From contig NZ_JALJRY010000005.1 in NCBI RefSeq assembly GCF_024519455.1, positions 206,210 to 270,209 on the forward strand: 64,000 nucleotides of DNA, in the 5' to 3' direction. The notes under the pieces were generated by a model. It saw only the letters and a program-made list of their open reading frames with translations. It was not told the DNA's origin and did no database searches. Positions 37,022-45,367 of the stretch are shown piece by piece. Position 1 is the stretch's first letter, and the number at the start of each line of letters is the position of its first letter. Origin of the DNA: Streptomyces sp. STR69. Lineage in GTDB: Bacteria > Actinomycetota > Actinomycetes > Streptomycetales > Streptomycetaceae. Position numbers and translations under genes: made by a program.

Positions 37022-37879
37022 CTACCCGGTGACCCCGGACCGGGGACGGCCGGAGTCCGGTGTCCGGGTCGCGGACGCGAGGAGGGCCAGCTTCTCGGCG
37101 GCGTCGGTGCCCGGGTCCGGGTGGTAGACGACGAGGGTCCGGCCCGGTGCGCCGTCGATGCTCAGCCGCTCCCGGTTCAGTTCCAGGTCGCCGACCTGGG
37201 GATGGGCGATGTGCTTCGGCGCGGCCTCGCAGGTCTGTACGTCGTGGCGGGCCCAGAGCCGGCTGAACAGGGGGCTGGCGAGGGAGAGTTCACCGACCAG
37301 CTCGATGAACCTGGGGTCGTCCGTGTCGGGGCCCACGGACTCGCGGAACGCGGCGACCATGCCTCCGACCGCGCTTTCCCAGTACGGGTAGAGCGCCTGC
37401 TCGGCCGGGTCGAGGAACAGCGACAGCAGCCGGTTGGACCCGGCCGCGAAGCGCGGGGACAGCGCGGTCGCCAGGGAGTTGGCGGCGAGGACGTCGAAGT
37501 AGCGGCCCTCGACCAGCGCGGGGAGCGGGAGCGCGCCGAGGAGCTTCGCGATCCCCTCGGGCACGGTTTCCCGCACCGGGCGGGGCCGGCGGCGCCGGGG
37601 CTTCGCGGCGCCCAGGCGCAACAGGTGGGCCGTCGCGTCCTCGTCGAGCCGCAGCACCCGGGCGATGGACTCCAGGACCTGCACGGAGGGGTTGCGGTCG
37701 CGGCCCTGCTCCAGGCGCAGGTAGTAGTCGGCGCTGATCCCGGCGAGCAGCGCGACCTCCTCCCGCCGCAGGCCCGGCACGCGCCGTACCCCGTAGGCGG
37801 GGACGCCGGCCTGTTCGGGGGTGACGAGTTCACGGCGGGCGCGCACGTACTCGCCCAGCAGATTCGGTTCACCGGCCAT
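37022..37879 (-). CDS. MmyB-like HTH transcriptional regulator
   Basis: HTH core VPGLRREEVALLAGISADYY with LEQGRDRNPSVQVLESIARV, then an MmyB-like C-terminal domain (VLAANSLATALSPRFAAGSN; IAHPQVGDLELNRERLSIDG). Length 285 aa is typical. It is divergent from the alpha/beta hydrolase gene at 38030, which it probably controls. ATG 37879 is preceded at six bases by a TACAGT -10 box and by no separate ribosome site, so it is likely leaderless. Confidence 0.9.
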   Translation of the reverse strand: MAGEPNLLGEYVRARRELVTPEQAGVPAYGVRRVPGLRREEVALLAGISADYYLRLEQGRDRNPSVQVLESIARVLRLDEDATAHLLRLGAAKPRRRRPRPVRETVPEGIAKLLGALPLPALVEGRYFDVLAANSLATALSPRFAAGSNRLLSLFLDPAEQALYPYWESAVGGMVAAFRESVGPDTDDPRFIELVGELSLASPLFSRLWARHDVQTCEAAPKHIAHPQVGDLELNRERLSIDGAPGRTLVVYHPDPGTDAAEKLALLASATRTPDSGRPRSGVTG

Positions 37880-37885
37880 CTCCGC

Positions 37886-37891
37886 ACTGTA
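37886..37891 (-). promoter_or_regulatory. -10 box of leaderless HTH gene
   Basis: TACAGT-GCGGAG-ATG on the minus strand, six-base spacing to the start at 37879. Confidence 0.5.
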
Positions 37892-38029
37892 ATTCGCCCG
37901 GCCGCGCGCGTGCCTGGTCCTGTCACCCCCAGGGGCGCGGGGGCCCTGGCTGGGGCGTGGGCCGGGCGGCAGCGTCACCGGTGGCGTGCTGATCAGCGAC
38001 GCCGGCCACCACAGCGAGGAGCAACAGCC

Positions 38030-38755
38030 ATGTCCACATACCTACTGGTGCACGGTGCCTGGCACAGCGGAGACAGCTGGCAGCGGGTGGTCCCGCTGCT
38101 GACGGCGGCCGGACACCGCGTGTTCGCGCCCTCGCTGACCGGCCACGGCGACAAGGCGCGGCTGCTCGGCCCCGAAGTAGGCCTCGACACACACGTCGAC
38201 GACGTCGTAGGGCTCATCACGCAGGAGGACCTCACCGAGGTGGTCCTCGTCGGGCACAGCTACGGCGGACTCGTCGTCTCGTCGGCCGCCAACCAGGCCC
38301 CCGACCGGATCGCCCACATGGTCTACCTCGACGCGATGGTCCCGGAGGACGGGGAGAGCGCGATCGACATCATGCCCGTGACGCAGGTGTTGATCGACAT
38401 GGCGGTGAGTTCAGGTACCGGCTGGCGGATTCCGCCCATGCCCGAACTGCCGCCGCCCGGGGGCCTGTTCGGCGTCACCGACCCGGCGGACATCGCCTGG
38501 CTGCGGACGACGCTCTCGGACCAGTCGGCGCGCTGCCTCCAGCAGTCGGTACGGCTGGACAACCCGGCCGCGCGGACGATCCCCCGCACCCACATCCACT
38601 GCGTGGGCAGCGAGCCGGAGGGCTTCGAGCGGCGGCCGGTCCCCGCGATCCAGCCCAACGGCACCCCGGCGCAGGTGTGGGAACTGGAGGCGGGCCACGA
38701 CTGCATGATCACCAAGCCGGCCGAACTGGCCGACCTGCTCGGCAAGTTGGGCTGA
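38030..38755 (+). CDS. alpha/beta hydrolase (esterase-like)
   Basis: Motifs TYLLVHGAWHSGDSWQRV (oxyanion-hole HG), VLVGHSYGGLVVSSAA (nucleophile GHSYG) and the C-terminal histidine in LEAGHDCMITKP fit a 240-residue alpha/beta hydrolase of the salicylate-esterase/EstC type. ATG 38030 follows GAGGAG. It is divergent from an MmyB-like regulator. Substrate unknown. A small stem (ACCGGCC/GGCCGGT) lies at its 3' end, overlapping the end of the convergent phosphatase gene. Confidence 0.88.
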   Translation: MSTYLLVHGAWHSGDSWQRVVPLLTAAGHRVFAPSLTGHGDKARLLGPEVGLDTHVDDVVGLITQEDLTEVVLVGHSYGGLVVSSAANQAPDRIAHMVYLDAMVPEDGESAIDIMPVTQVLIDMAVSSGTGWRIPPMPELPPPGGLFGVTDPADIAWLRTTLSDQSARCLQQSVRLDNPAARTIPRTHIHCVGSEPEGFERRPVPAIQPNGTPAQVWELEAGHDCMITKPAELADLLGKLG

Positions 38756-38768
38756 TCCGGTACCGGCC

Positions 38769-39833
38769 TCAGACCGGGGCCGGTGCCACCACCCCCGTCG
38801 GCTGGCACAGGACGAGGGCCAGGTCGTCGGTGGGCGGCCCGCCGGCGTGCGCGAGCAAGCGGTCGTACAGCACATGCAGCGCCGCGTCCGGTGTCGGCTC
38901 GCTCAACGCCGTCGCGCACTCGGTGAGCAGGGCGAACGGAGTGCCGTCGAGGGCGCGGGACTCGGTGAGGCCGTCCGTGTAGAGGAGGAGGCGGTCGCCG
39001 GGCTGGAGGCGGACCCGGTACTGCCGTGGGTCCGGGTGCAGGCCCAACGGCAGCGCGGGGACCCGGGGTTCGAGGAGTTCAAGCCGGTGGCCCGAGCGCA
39101 GGGGCGCCGGATGGCCGCAGTTGACGAGCCGCACCTCACCCGGCCCGAACTCGGCCAGCACCGCCGTGACGAAGTCCTCGGGGCCGAGACCGGGCGTCAG
39201 CCGGGCGTCCAGCGCCCTCGCGAGGCTCGCCAAGTCCGGTGCCGTATAGACGAGTTCACGGAACCCGATGAGCGTGTCGGCCGCCGTCCGCAGCGCGTCG
39301 AGCCCGTGCCCGCGCGCGTCCCCGACCAGCACCCGCAGGCCGTACGGCGTCACCGCGAGGTCGTACAGGTCGCCGCCGACCGAGGACTCGCGGTTCGCAC
39401 AGTGGTAGCGGGTGCTGACATGGGTGCCGGAGAGGGTGCGGGAGACGGGCCGCAGGATCGTCTCCTGGGTGATCCGGGCCACCTCCCGCGCCTCCGCGAG
39501 CCGTTCCCGCAGCCGGCCGCGCTGCCTCGCCGCGTACACACTGCACACGCAGCCAAGGAGCAGCCCGCCCCAGCGGACGGCGAACCCGGCGTTCAGCTGT
39601 GTCCCCGCGCCGAGCCCCGCCGCCAGCGCGAGCAGCACCGTCCAGCAGCAGACCAGGAGCGTACGGCGGGCCCCCAGGAACGTGGCGGCCATCAGCGGTC
39701 CGATCGCCAGCAGCGGCAGGATCGGCTGCACCCGGCCGATCAGCAGACCCGGGGTGGCCGCAAGCAGACAACCGACCGGTGCGACGAGCAGGCGGCGTCC
39801 CCCGTCCCTCGCGTTCGTGTCCCTCGCGTTCAC
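38769..39833 (-). CDS. PP2C/SpoIIE-type protein serine phosphatase, membrane-bound
   Basis: The first 110 residues hold four hydrophobic segments (PVGCLLAATPGLLIGRV; LLVCCWTVLLALAAGLG); a coiled linker (RERLAEAREVARITQETILR) leads to a SpoIIE domain with VGGDLYDLAVTPYGLRVLVG, DARGHGLDAL, VNCGHPAPL and LLLYTDGLTESRA, carrying the metal-binding aspartates. Such enzymes dephosphorylate anti-sigma antagonists. The GTG start at 39833 is tentative: no clear ribosome site is seen. A duplicated NARD segment follows. Length 354 aa. Confidence 0.85.
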   Translation of the reverse strand: MNARDTNARDGGRRLLVAPVGCLLAATPGLLIGRVQPILPLLAIGPLMAATFLGARRTLLVCCWTVLLALAAGLGAGTQLNAGFAVRWGGLLLGCVCSVYAARQRGRLRERLAEAREVARITQETILRPVSRTLSGTHVSTRYHCANRESSVGGDLYDLAVTPYGLRVLVGDARGHGLDALRTAADTLIGFRELVYTAPDLASLARALDARLTPGLGPEDFVTAVLAEFGPGEVRLVNCGHPAPLRSGHRLELLEPRVPALPLGLHPDPRQYRVRLQPGDRLLLYTDGLTESRALDGTPFALLTECATALSEPTPDAALHVLYDRLLAHAGGPPTDDLALVLCQPTGVVAPAPV

Positions 39834-40002
39834 GCCACGACGATCGCGGAATTCCTGGCTCCGCACCTGCGGCACGGGGGAGTTGACCGGCTCTCGATCA
39901 CAACTCGTCGGAGTCGGGACGGAAGATGATCGAAAAGGGCGGCCGTTCCGGTGGTACGGCGACTTTTCCGGTCGGCCGTGAGCCGCGTTCCGGGACCTCC
40001 GC

Positions 40003-42165
40003 ATGGAGTCGGTGACGTACGGACACACTGGCCTCGTGCCGGACAGGACTGACCCGAACCCCGGGAACCTCGGGAATCTGCCGCCCGAGACCCGCAGTTT
40101 TGTCGGGCGGCGCGCCGAACTCGCCCGGCTCCACGCCGCGTTGGACCCCGCCGTCGGCCCGGCCAGGCTGGTCAGCGTCGTCGGGGTCGGCGGGGTCGGC
40201 AAGACCCGGCTCGCGCTGCGCGCGGCGGCGGAGGTCCAAGCCGCGTACCCCAACGGGGTCTGGCTGGCCGAACTCTCCCCCCTGCACACCGCCGGACTCG
40301 TCGACCTCGCCGTCATGGAAACCCTCCGGCTCGCCGACCAGTCGACCCGCCCGGTCATCGACGTCATCACCGAATGGGCCCACGGCAAACGGCTGTTGAT
40401 CGTCCTCGACTCCTGTGAGCACCTCCTCGCCGACTGCGCCAGACTCGCCGCCGCCCTACTGTCCCGCCTGCCCGGCCTGCGTGTCCTGGTCACCAGCCGG
40501 GAACGGCTCGCCCTGCCCGGCGAGGACGTCCTCCACCTCGAACCACTGCCCGTGGACGGCCGACCCGGCGCCCATGCCGCACCCGGTGCGGGTGACGCCG
40601 TGGCTCTGTTCGCCGCCCGCGCCGCAGCCGCCGGACGCCCCCTGCACGACGACGACTCGGCCGCCCGCGCCACCGCCGTCGCCGTCTGCCGTCGCCTCGA
40701 CGGCATCCCGCTCGCCCTCGAACTCGCCGCCGCCCGCCTCGCCGAGCTGACCCTGGACCAGCTCCACACCCGACTCGGCGAACGCCTGCCCTCGGCGCTG
40801 GACCTGCTCGCCTCCGACACCGGCGAACGCCCGCCCCGCCACCAGACCCTGCGCACCGCCATCGGCTGGAGCCACGAGCTGTGCGCGCCTCTCGAACGCC
40901 TGCTGTGGGCGCGGCTGTCCGTCTTCAGCGGCGGCTTCTGTCTGGCGGCCGTCCGGCAGGTCTGCGCGGGCGGACCATTGCCCCAGGAGCGGATCGCCGG
41001 GCTGCTCGACCGGCTCGTGGCCCAGTCCATCGTGCTGCCCGACCCCGTCATCTCGGCCCGCTTCCGGATGCTCGACACCGTCCGCGAGTACGGCGCCGAC
41101 TGGCTGCACGCCCTCGGCGAGGAACGCGCCGTACGCCAGCGCCACCGCGACCACTACGCCCGCCTCGCCCGCGAGGGCTGCGCCGAGTGGAACACCGGAC
41201 GGCAGGTCGCCTGGTGCGAGCGCGTGCTGACCGAACACGCCAATCTGCGTACGGCCGTCGAGTGCGCGCTCGCCGAGCCGGACGGCGAGAGGTGGTCCAC
41301 CGCCGTGGAGATGGCGGGCCATGTCGGCTTCCTGTGGCGGCACTGCGGCTACCTCCGCGAGGCCCAGCACTGCCTGGACCAGGCCCTCGCCGCCGAGTCG
41401 CCGCCCGGCCCCGGCCGCACCCTCGCCCTGTGGTCGCGCGGCGCGGTCGCCATCCTCCAGGGCGACCAGGAGGCGGCGGCCAACTGGGCGGTGCGCTGCG
41501 CCGACGCGGCCCGCGAACAGGGCTCCCCGGTCGCGCAGGTCGCCGCCGTCTACCTCAGGGGCGGCCACCTGGCACTCACCGGCAGGCAGGCCGAGGCCAT
41601 CGACGTCCTCGCCGCGGCACCCCAACTCCCGGTCCAGGACGACGGGTTCGGCGCCGCCCAACTACAGGCCCGGCTCGCGCTGTCCCTCGCGCACGTGCTG
41701 CGCGGCGAGTTCGAGCGGGGCCGTGAGGTCGCCGACGAGGTGCGTACGGCAAGCCGGAAACAGGGCGAGTACTGGTGCGGGGCCTTCGCGGACTACCTGA
41801 TAGCCCAGGCGGACCTGGCGCGCGGCGACATACCGGCGGCTGTGCAGGGCGCCCGCACCTCGATCGCCGGTCACGCGCTGCTGCACAACACCGTCGGCGC
41901 CGCCATGTCCCTCGACCTGCTGGCCGCCGCCGTCGTCAGCGCGGGCGACGCCCACCGCGCGGCCCGTCTCCTCGGCATCGGCACCCGCCTGTGGGAACTC
42001 ACCGGCCGCGCCCAGATGGACTCCCCGGACCTGATCGCCACCCGCCGCACCTGCGAACTCCGGGTCCGCGAACACCTCGGCGACGACGCCTACACGACCG
42101 GCTACCGGGCGGGCCTGGCGATGTCGTACGACGAGGGAATCGCGTACGCGGCTGTCAGTCGGTGA
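40003..42165 (+). CDS. STAND-class NTPase with TPR-like repeats
   Basis: The NB-ARC-like ATPase has the P-loop VGVGGVGKTRLALRAAA, Walker B RLLIVLDSCEHLLADC and the sensor VLVTSRERLAL; the motif LDGIPLALELAAARLAELTL follows. Residues about 400-720 are helical repeats. In this group such ATPases usually carry a SARP or LuxR DNA-binding domain; none is present here (C-terminus AMSYDEGIAYAAVSR), so it may act with a separate regulator. ATG 40003 gives 720 aa. The gene stands alone between the phosphatase and the NTF2 remnant. Confidence 0.85.
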   Translation: MESVTYGHTGLVPDRTDPNPGNLGNLPPETRSFVGRRAELARLHAALDPAVGPARLVSVVGVGGVGKTRLALRAAAEVQAAYPNGVWLAELSPLHTAGLVDLAVMETLRLADQSTRPVIDVITEWAHGKRLLIVLDSCEHLLADCARLAAALLSRLPGLRVLVTSRERLALPGEDVLHLEPLPVDGRPGAHAAPGAGDAVALFAARAAAAGRPLHDDDSAARATAVAVCRRLDGIPLALELAAARLAELTLDQLHTRLGERLPSALDLLASDTGERPPRHQTLRTAIGWSHELCAPLERLLWARLSVFSGGFCLAAVRQVCAGGPLPQERIAGLLDRLVAQSIVLPDPVISARFRMLDTVREYGADWLHALGEERAVRQRHRDHYARLAREGCAEWNTGRQVAWCERVLTEHANLRTAVECALAEPDGERWSTAVEMAGHVGFLWRHCGYLREAQHCLDQALAAESPPGPGRTLALWSRGAVAILQGDQEAAANWAVRCADAAREQGSPVAQVAAVYLRGGHLALTGRQAEAIDVLAAAPQLPVQDDGFGAAQLQARLALSLAHVLRGEFERGREVADEVRTASRKQGEYWCGAFADYLIAQADLARGDIPAAVQGARTSIAGHALLHNTVGAAMSLDLLAAAVVSAGDAHRAARLLGIGTRLWELTGRAQMDSPDLIATRRTCELRVREHLGDDAYTTGYRAGLAMSYDEGIAYAAVSR

Positions 42166-42169
42166 CGCG

Positions 42170-42455
42170 GGGTGGGGTCGCCGAACGGCAGGAACAGGGT
42201 CCGGGTGTCGATCAGCCAAGTCCCGTGCACCTGGCGGAAGGTGTCCTCGATGGGGGAGGCCGCCCTGGACGGGGGGACCGGGCGGGACCATACCGCCGTG
42301 GTGGCCGTCGACTCGGTACGTCGTGAAGTAGGCGGTCGAGATCGCGGTGTCGCGGGAGGTGAGGGTGACCAGGACGTTCGACATCGGACGGCGCGAGAGC
42401 CGCCCGGCGGGGCGGGCGCCGAAGTACTTCCGCAGCGCCTCCCGCCCCTCGACCG
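42170..42455 (-). pseudogene. SnoaL/NTF2-like protein remnant, frameshifted
   Basis: Starting directly after the MBL gene stop, one frame reads VEGREALRKYFGARPAGR and NVLVTLTSRDTAISTAYFTT; after about 42270 a shifted frame reads IEDTFRQVHGTWLIDTRTLF, then LPFGDPTPR. Joined, these are the central and C-terminal parts of a SnoaL/NTF2-like protein of the dehydratase/isomerase fold. The N-terminal third is missing and one frameshift splits the rest. No start codon with ribosome site is available. Confidence 0.6.
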
Positions 42456-42457
42456 AA

Positions 42458-43492
42458 TTACACCGCCACGTACGTCACCGGCTCGCTCCCCGTCATGACC
42501 TCCGCCTGCCCCAGCTTCACCAGCCGCCGCAGATGCGCCTCCGCCTCGGAGACCGCGATGTTCCGTGACTGGTAGGGGATTTGGGCCCAGGGCCGGTTCC
42601 ACTCCATCCGCTCGGCCACCTGCCAGGCGGTGAGCGGCTCCGACAGCAGTGCGAGCAGCCCGGTCAGCCGGTCCTCGTGGTGCGTGAGCAACTCCCGTAC
42701 CCGGCCGGACGCGTCGGTGAAGGTGTACTGGTGGGCCGGGAGCACCTCGGCGGGTGCGAGGCGCCCGACCCGCTCCAGGGAGGCGAGGTAGTCGCCGAGG
42801 GGGTCGGCGATCGTGGTGTCGTCCGGGTCCTCGTACAGGCCGATGTGCGGGGTGATCTCGGGAAGGAGGTGGTCGCCGGAGAACAGCCGCCCGTGGCCCG
42901 GGAGTTGGGCCGGGTGTTCCTCTTCCAGGTGCAGGCAGACATGGCCCGGCGTGTGGCCAGGGGTCCAGATTGCGCGCAGTCGCCGACCTGCCAGGTCGAG
43001 GAGTTCGCCGGGGACGATCTCCCGGTCGGGCAGCGCGGGCGCGAGGCCAGGGACACTGCGCGGACGGGCCGCCCGGAGCGGGGCGAGGTGCTCCTCGGGG
43101 GCGCCGGCCGCCGCGAGCTTCGCGGTCATGTACGCCAGCCAGCGGCCCGGTTCGGTCGAACGGGCCCGCCGTACGATCGCCGTGTCCGCCGCGTGCATCG
43201 CGAGCCACGCACCGGACGCCTCGCGCACCCGCCCGGACAGGCCGTGGTGGTCGGGGTGGTGGTGGGTGATGATCACGCCGTGCACCTCGCCGACCTGCGT
43301 ACCGCAGGCATCGAGGCCCGCGACGAGGGTGTCCCAGGAGGCCGGGTCGTCCCAGCCGGTGTCGACCAGGACCGGGCCGCGGTCGGTGTCGACGACGTAG
43401 ACGAGTGTGGTCCCAAGTGGGTTGTCGGGGATGGGGACTTCGATGGAACGAACACCGCCGCCGTGGTCGTGGACCTGACCCGTGGACGTCAT
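42458..43492 (-). CDS. MBL-fold metallo-hydrolase (glyoxalase II-like)
   Basis: The metal-binding motif VIITHHHPDHHGLSGRV (HxHxDH) and later histidines (TPGHTPGHVCLHLEEEHP; FSGDHLLPEITPH) define the metallo-beta-lactamase superfamily; a C-terminal winged-helix-like domain (LLSEPLTAWQVAERMEWNRP) is typical of the LACTB2/glyoxalase-like branch, which hydrolyses thioesters such as acyl-CoA or glutathione-like adducts. ATG 43492 has GGGGAG three bases upstream; 43537 is possible. Divergent from the aldehyde dehydrogenase, sharing a promoter region with the 15-bp palindrome. Confidence 0.87.
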   Translation of the reverse strand: MTSTGQVHDHGGGVRSIEVPIPDNPLGTTLVYVVDTDRGPVLVDTGWDDPASWDTLVAGLDACGTQVGEVHGVIITHHHPDHHGLSGRVREASGAWLAMHAADTAIVRRARSTEPGRWLAYMTAKLAAAGAPEEHLAPLRAARPRSVPGLAPALPDREIVPGELLDLAGRRLRAIWTPGHTPGHVCLHLEEEHPAQLPGHGRLFSGDHLLPEITPHIGLYEDPDDTTIADPLGDYLASLERVGRLAPAEVLPAHQYTFTDASGRVRELLTHHEDRLTGLLALLSEPLTAWQVAERMEWNRPWAQIPYQSRNIAVSEAEAHLRRLVKLGQAEVMTGSEPVTYVAV

Positions 43493-43566
43493 GGACTCCC
43501 CAATCGCCGCCTTCCGGCCACTATACGTGGACTCCATCGACCGGAACTGGTATTCAGTCCTCGTAT

Positions 43567-43581
43567 CTGATGGATCGTCAG
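43567..43581. promoter_or_regulatory. CTGAYGGAYCGTCAG palindrome before aldehyde dehydrogenase
   Basis: CTGATGGATCGTCAG lies 39 bases before the aldehyde dehydrogenase ATG and 75 bases from the MBL start, and differs by one base from the CYP125 copy. Upstream, GGAACTGGTATTCA (43543-43556) is a weak partial match to the KstR box. Confidence 0.6.
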
Positions 43582-43620
43582 ACAGCGGTTCAGGCAGCGG
43601 TACCGGGGAGGCGTTCGGCC

Positions 43621-45078
43621 ATGACGGAGCTCGTGGAACACCGACAGCTGTTCATCGGCGGGGAGTTGACCGACCCCCTGGGCAAGGACGTCATCGAGGT
43701 GATCTCCCCGCACACCGAGGAGGTCATCGGACGCGTCCCGCACGCGTCGAGCCAGGACGTGGACCGCGCGGTCGCCGTGGCCCGCGAGGCCTTCGACGAG
43801 GGACCCTGGCCGCGCATGACCCTCGACGAACGGATCGCGGTCGTCACCCGCATCAAGGACGCGATAGCCGCCCGGTACGAGGAGATCGGCCGCGTCATCT
43901 CCTCCGAGAACGGGTCGCCGTACTCCTGGAGCATCCTCGGGCAGGCCCTCGGCGCGATGATGGTGTGGGACGCGGCGATCACCGTCGCGAAGAACTTCAC
44001 CTACGAGGAGTACCGCGACGGGGTCCTCGGCAAGATCCTCGTACGGCGGGAGCCGGTCGGAGTGGTCGCGGCCGTGGTGCCGTGGAACGTCCCGCAGTTC
44101 GTGGCCGCCGCCAAGCTCGCGCCCGCGCTGCTCACCGGCTGCACGGTGATCCTGAAGCCGTCGCCCGAATCGCCCCTGGACGCCTATCTGTTGGGCGAGA
44201 TCACCAAGGAGGCCGGGCTGCCGGACGGCGTTCTGTCGATCCTCCCCGCCGACCGCGAGGTCAGCGAGTACTTGGTCGGACACCCCGGCATCGACAAGAT
44301 CTCCTTCACCGGTTCGGTCGCGGCCGGCAAGCGCGTGATGGAGGTCGCCGCCCGCCATCTCACCCGCGTGACACTGGAGTTGGGCGGCAAGTCGGCGGCG
44401 ATCGTGCTGCCCGACGCGGACATCACCACGTCCGTCCCCGGCATCGTCTCGGCGGCCTGGATGAACAACGGCCAGGCGTGCGTCGCCCAGACCCGCATCC
44501 TCGTACCCCGTTCGCGCTACGACGAGTTCGCGGACGCGTTCGCGGCGGCGGCGAGCGCTCTCGTGGTCGGCGACCCGCTCGACCCGGCCACCCAGGTCGG
44601 CCCGCTCGTCGCCAAACGCCAGCAGCAGCGCAACCTCGACTACATCCGCATCGGGCAGGAGGAAGGCGCCAAAATCCTTACGGGCGGCGGCCGTCCACCC
44701 GGCCTCGACCGCGGCTGGTACGTCGAACCGACCCTCTTCGGAGACGTCGACAACTCCATGCGCATCGCCCGCGAGGAGATCTTCGGCCCGGTCATCTGCC
44801 TCCTCCCGTACGGCGACGAGACCGAGGCAGTGAAGATCGCGAACGACTCCGACTACGGGCTGAGCGGCAGCGTGTGGACCGCCGACGTGGCCCACGGCAT
44901 CGACATCGCCCGCCAGGTCCGCACCGGCACCTACAACGTCAACACCTTCAGCCTCGACATGCTCGGCCCCTTCGGCGGCTACAAGAACAGCGGTCTGGGA
45001 CGGGAGTTCGGGCCCGAGGGCTTCTCCGAGTTCCTCGAACACAAGATGATCCACCTGCCGGCCGGCTGGGAGGGGTGA
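43621..45078 (+). CDS. NAD(P)-dependent aldehyde dehydrogenase
   Basis: All ALDH hallmarks are present: NVPQFVAAAKLAPALLTGCT, FTGSVAAGKRVMEVAARHL, catalytic glutamate in TLELGGKSAAIVLPD and catalytic cysteine in NNGQACVAQTRILV. Length 485 aa. It oxidises aldehydes to acids; its coupling to a P450-type ferredoxin and sharing of the 15-bp operator with CYP125 suggest it handles the steroid C26 aldehyde or a related terpenoid aldehyde. ATG 43621 follows GGGAGG. Its TGA overlaps the ferredoxin GTG. Confidence 0.9.
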   Translation: MTELVEHRQLFIGGELTDPLGKDVIEVISPHTEEVIGRVPHASSQDVDRAVAVAREAFDEGPWPRMTLDERIAVVTRIKDAIAARYEEIGRVISSENGSPYSWSILGQALGAMMVWDAAITVAKNFTYEEYRDGVLGKILVRREPVGVVAAVVPWNVPQFVAAAKLAPALLTGCTVILKPSPESPLDAYLLGEITKEAGLPDGVLSILPADREVSEYLVGHPGIDKISFTGSVAAGKRVMEVAARHLTRVTLELGGKSAAIVLPDADITTSVPGIVSAAWMNNGQACVAQTRILVPRSRYDEFADAFAAAASALVVGDPLDPATQVGPLVAKRQQQRNLDYIRIGQEEGAKILTGGGRPPGLDRGWYVEPTLFGDVDNSMRIAREEIFGPVICLLPYGDETEAVKIANDSDYGLSGSVWTADVAHGIDIARQVRTGTYNVNTFSLDMLGPFGGYKNSGLGREFGPEGFSEFLEHKMIHLPAGWEG

Positions 45079-45356
45079 GCCGGATGGGGGTACCTCCCGC
45101 GCGAGCGTATTCGAGCGTGGGGGCGGGTGACCGCTGGCAGGTCGAGGTCGACCGCTCCGTCTGCATCGGCTCGGCCCAGTGCATCCACCAGGCCCCGGAC
45201 CGCTTCCGCCTCGACTCGGCCATGCAGTCCCACCCGGCCGAACCGGAGACCGACGCCAACGAGCTGATCCTCGCGGCGGCCGAGGGCTGCCCGGTGGAGG
45301 CCATCATGATCACGCTGCTGGGCAGCGGCGAGCCGGTGTTCCCGCCGGAGGAGTAG
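45075..45356 (+). CDS. P450-type ferredoxin ([3Fe-4S]) with repeat-derived N-terminus
   Basis: The core WQVEVDRSVCIGSAQCIHQA (CxxxxxC) and GCPVEAIMI give three cluster cysteines, as in the [3Fe-4S] ferredoxins feeding actinobacterial P450s. GTG 45075 overlaps the aldehyde dehydrogenase stop (GTGA); ATG 45084 is an alternative with better ribosome spacing. The first ~15 residues (MGVPPARAYSSVGAG) are encoded by a common intergenic palindromic element, so the N-terminus is an insertion. It is the obvious electron donor for CYP125. Confidence 0.82.
   Translation: MSRMGVPPARAYSSVGAGDRWQVEVDRSVCIGSAQCIHQAPDRFRLDSAMQSHPAEPETDANELILAAAEGCPVEAIMITLLGSGEPVFPPEE
45085..45123 (+). repeat. REP-like streptomycete palindromic element inside ferredoxin 5' end
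   Basis: TGGGGGTACCTCCCGCGCG followed by AGCGTATTCGAGCGTGGGGG is a widely repeated streptomycete intergenic element (GGGGGTACCTCCC palindrome plus a CCACGCTCG-type arm). Here it lies at the ALDH-ferredoxin junction and keeps the ferredoxin reading frame open. Confidence 0.65.
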
Positions 45357-45367
45357 CCGGACAGGTC

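Noticed and set aside
38769..41078. A 769-codon minus-strand frame extending from the SpoIIE phosphatase across the STAND ATPase gene
   Set aside because: Everything beyond about 39833 is antisense to the well-supported STAND gene and has Arg/Ser/Pro-rich low-complexity composition; only the phosphatase part is real.
43482..45074. Long plus-strand frame antisense-phase to the aldehyde dehydrogenase
   Set aside because: The dehydrogenase frame has all catalytic motifs; the other frame is Arg/Gly-rich shadow coding until the ferredoxin begins at 45075.
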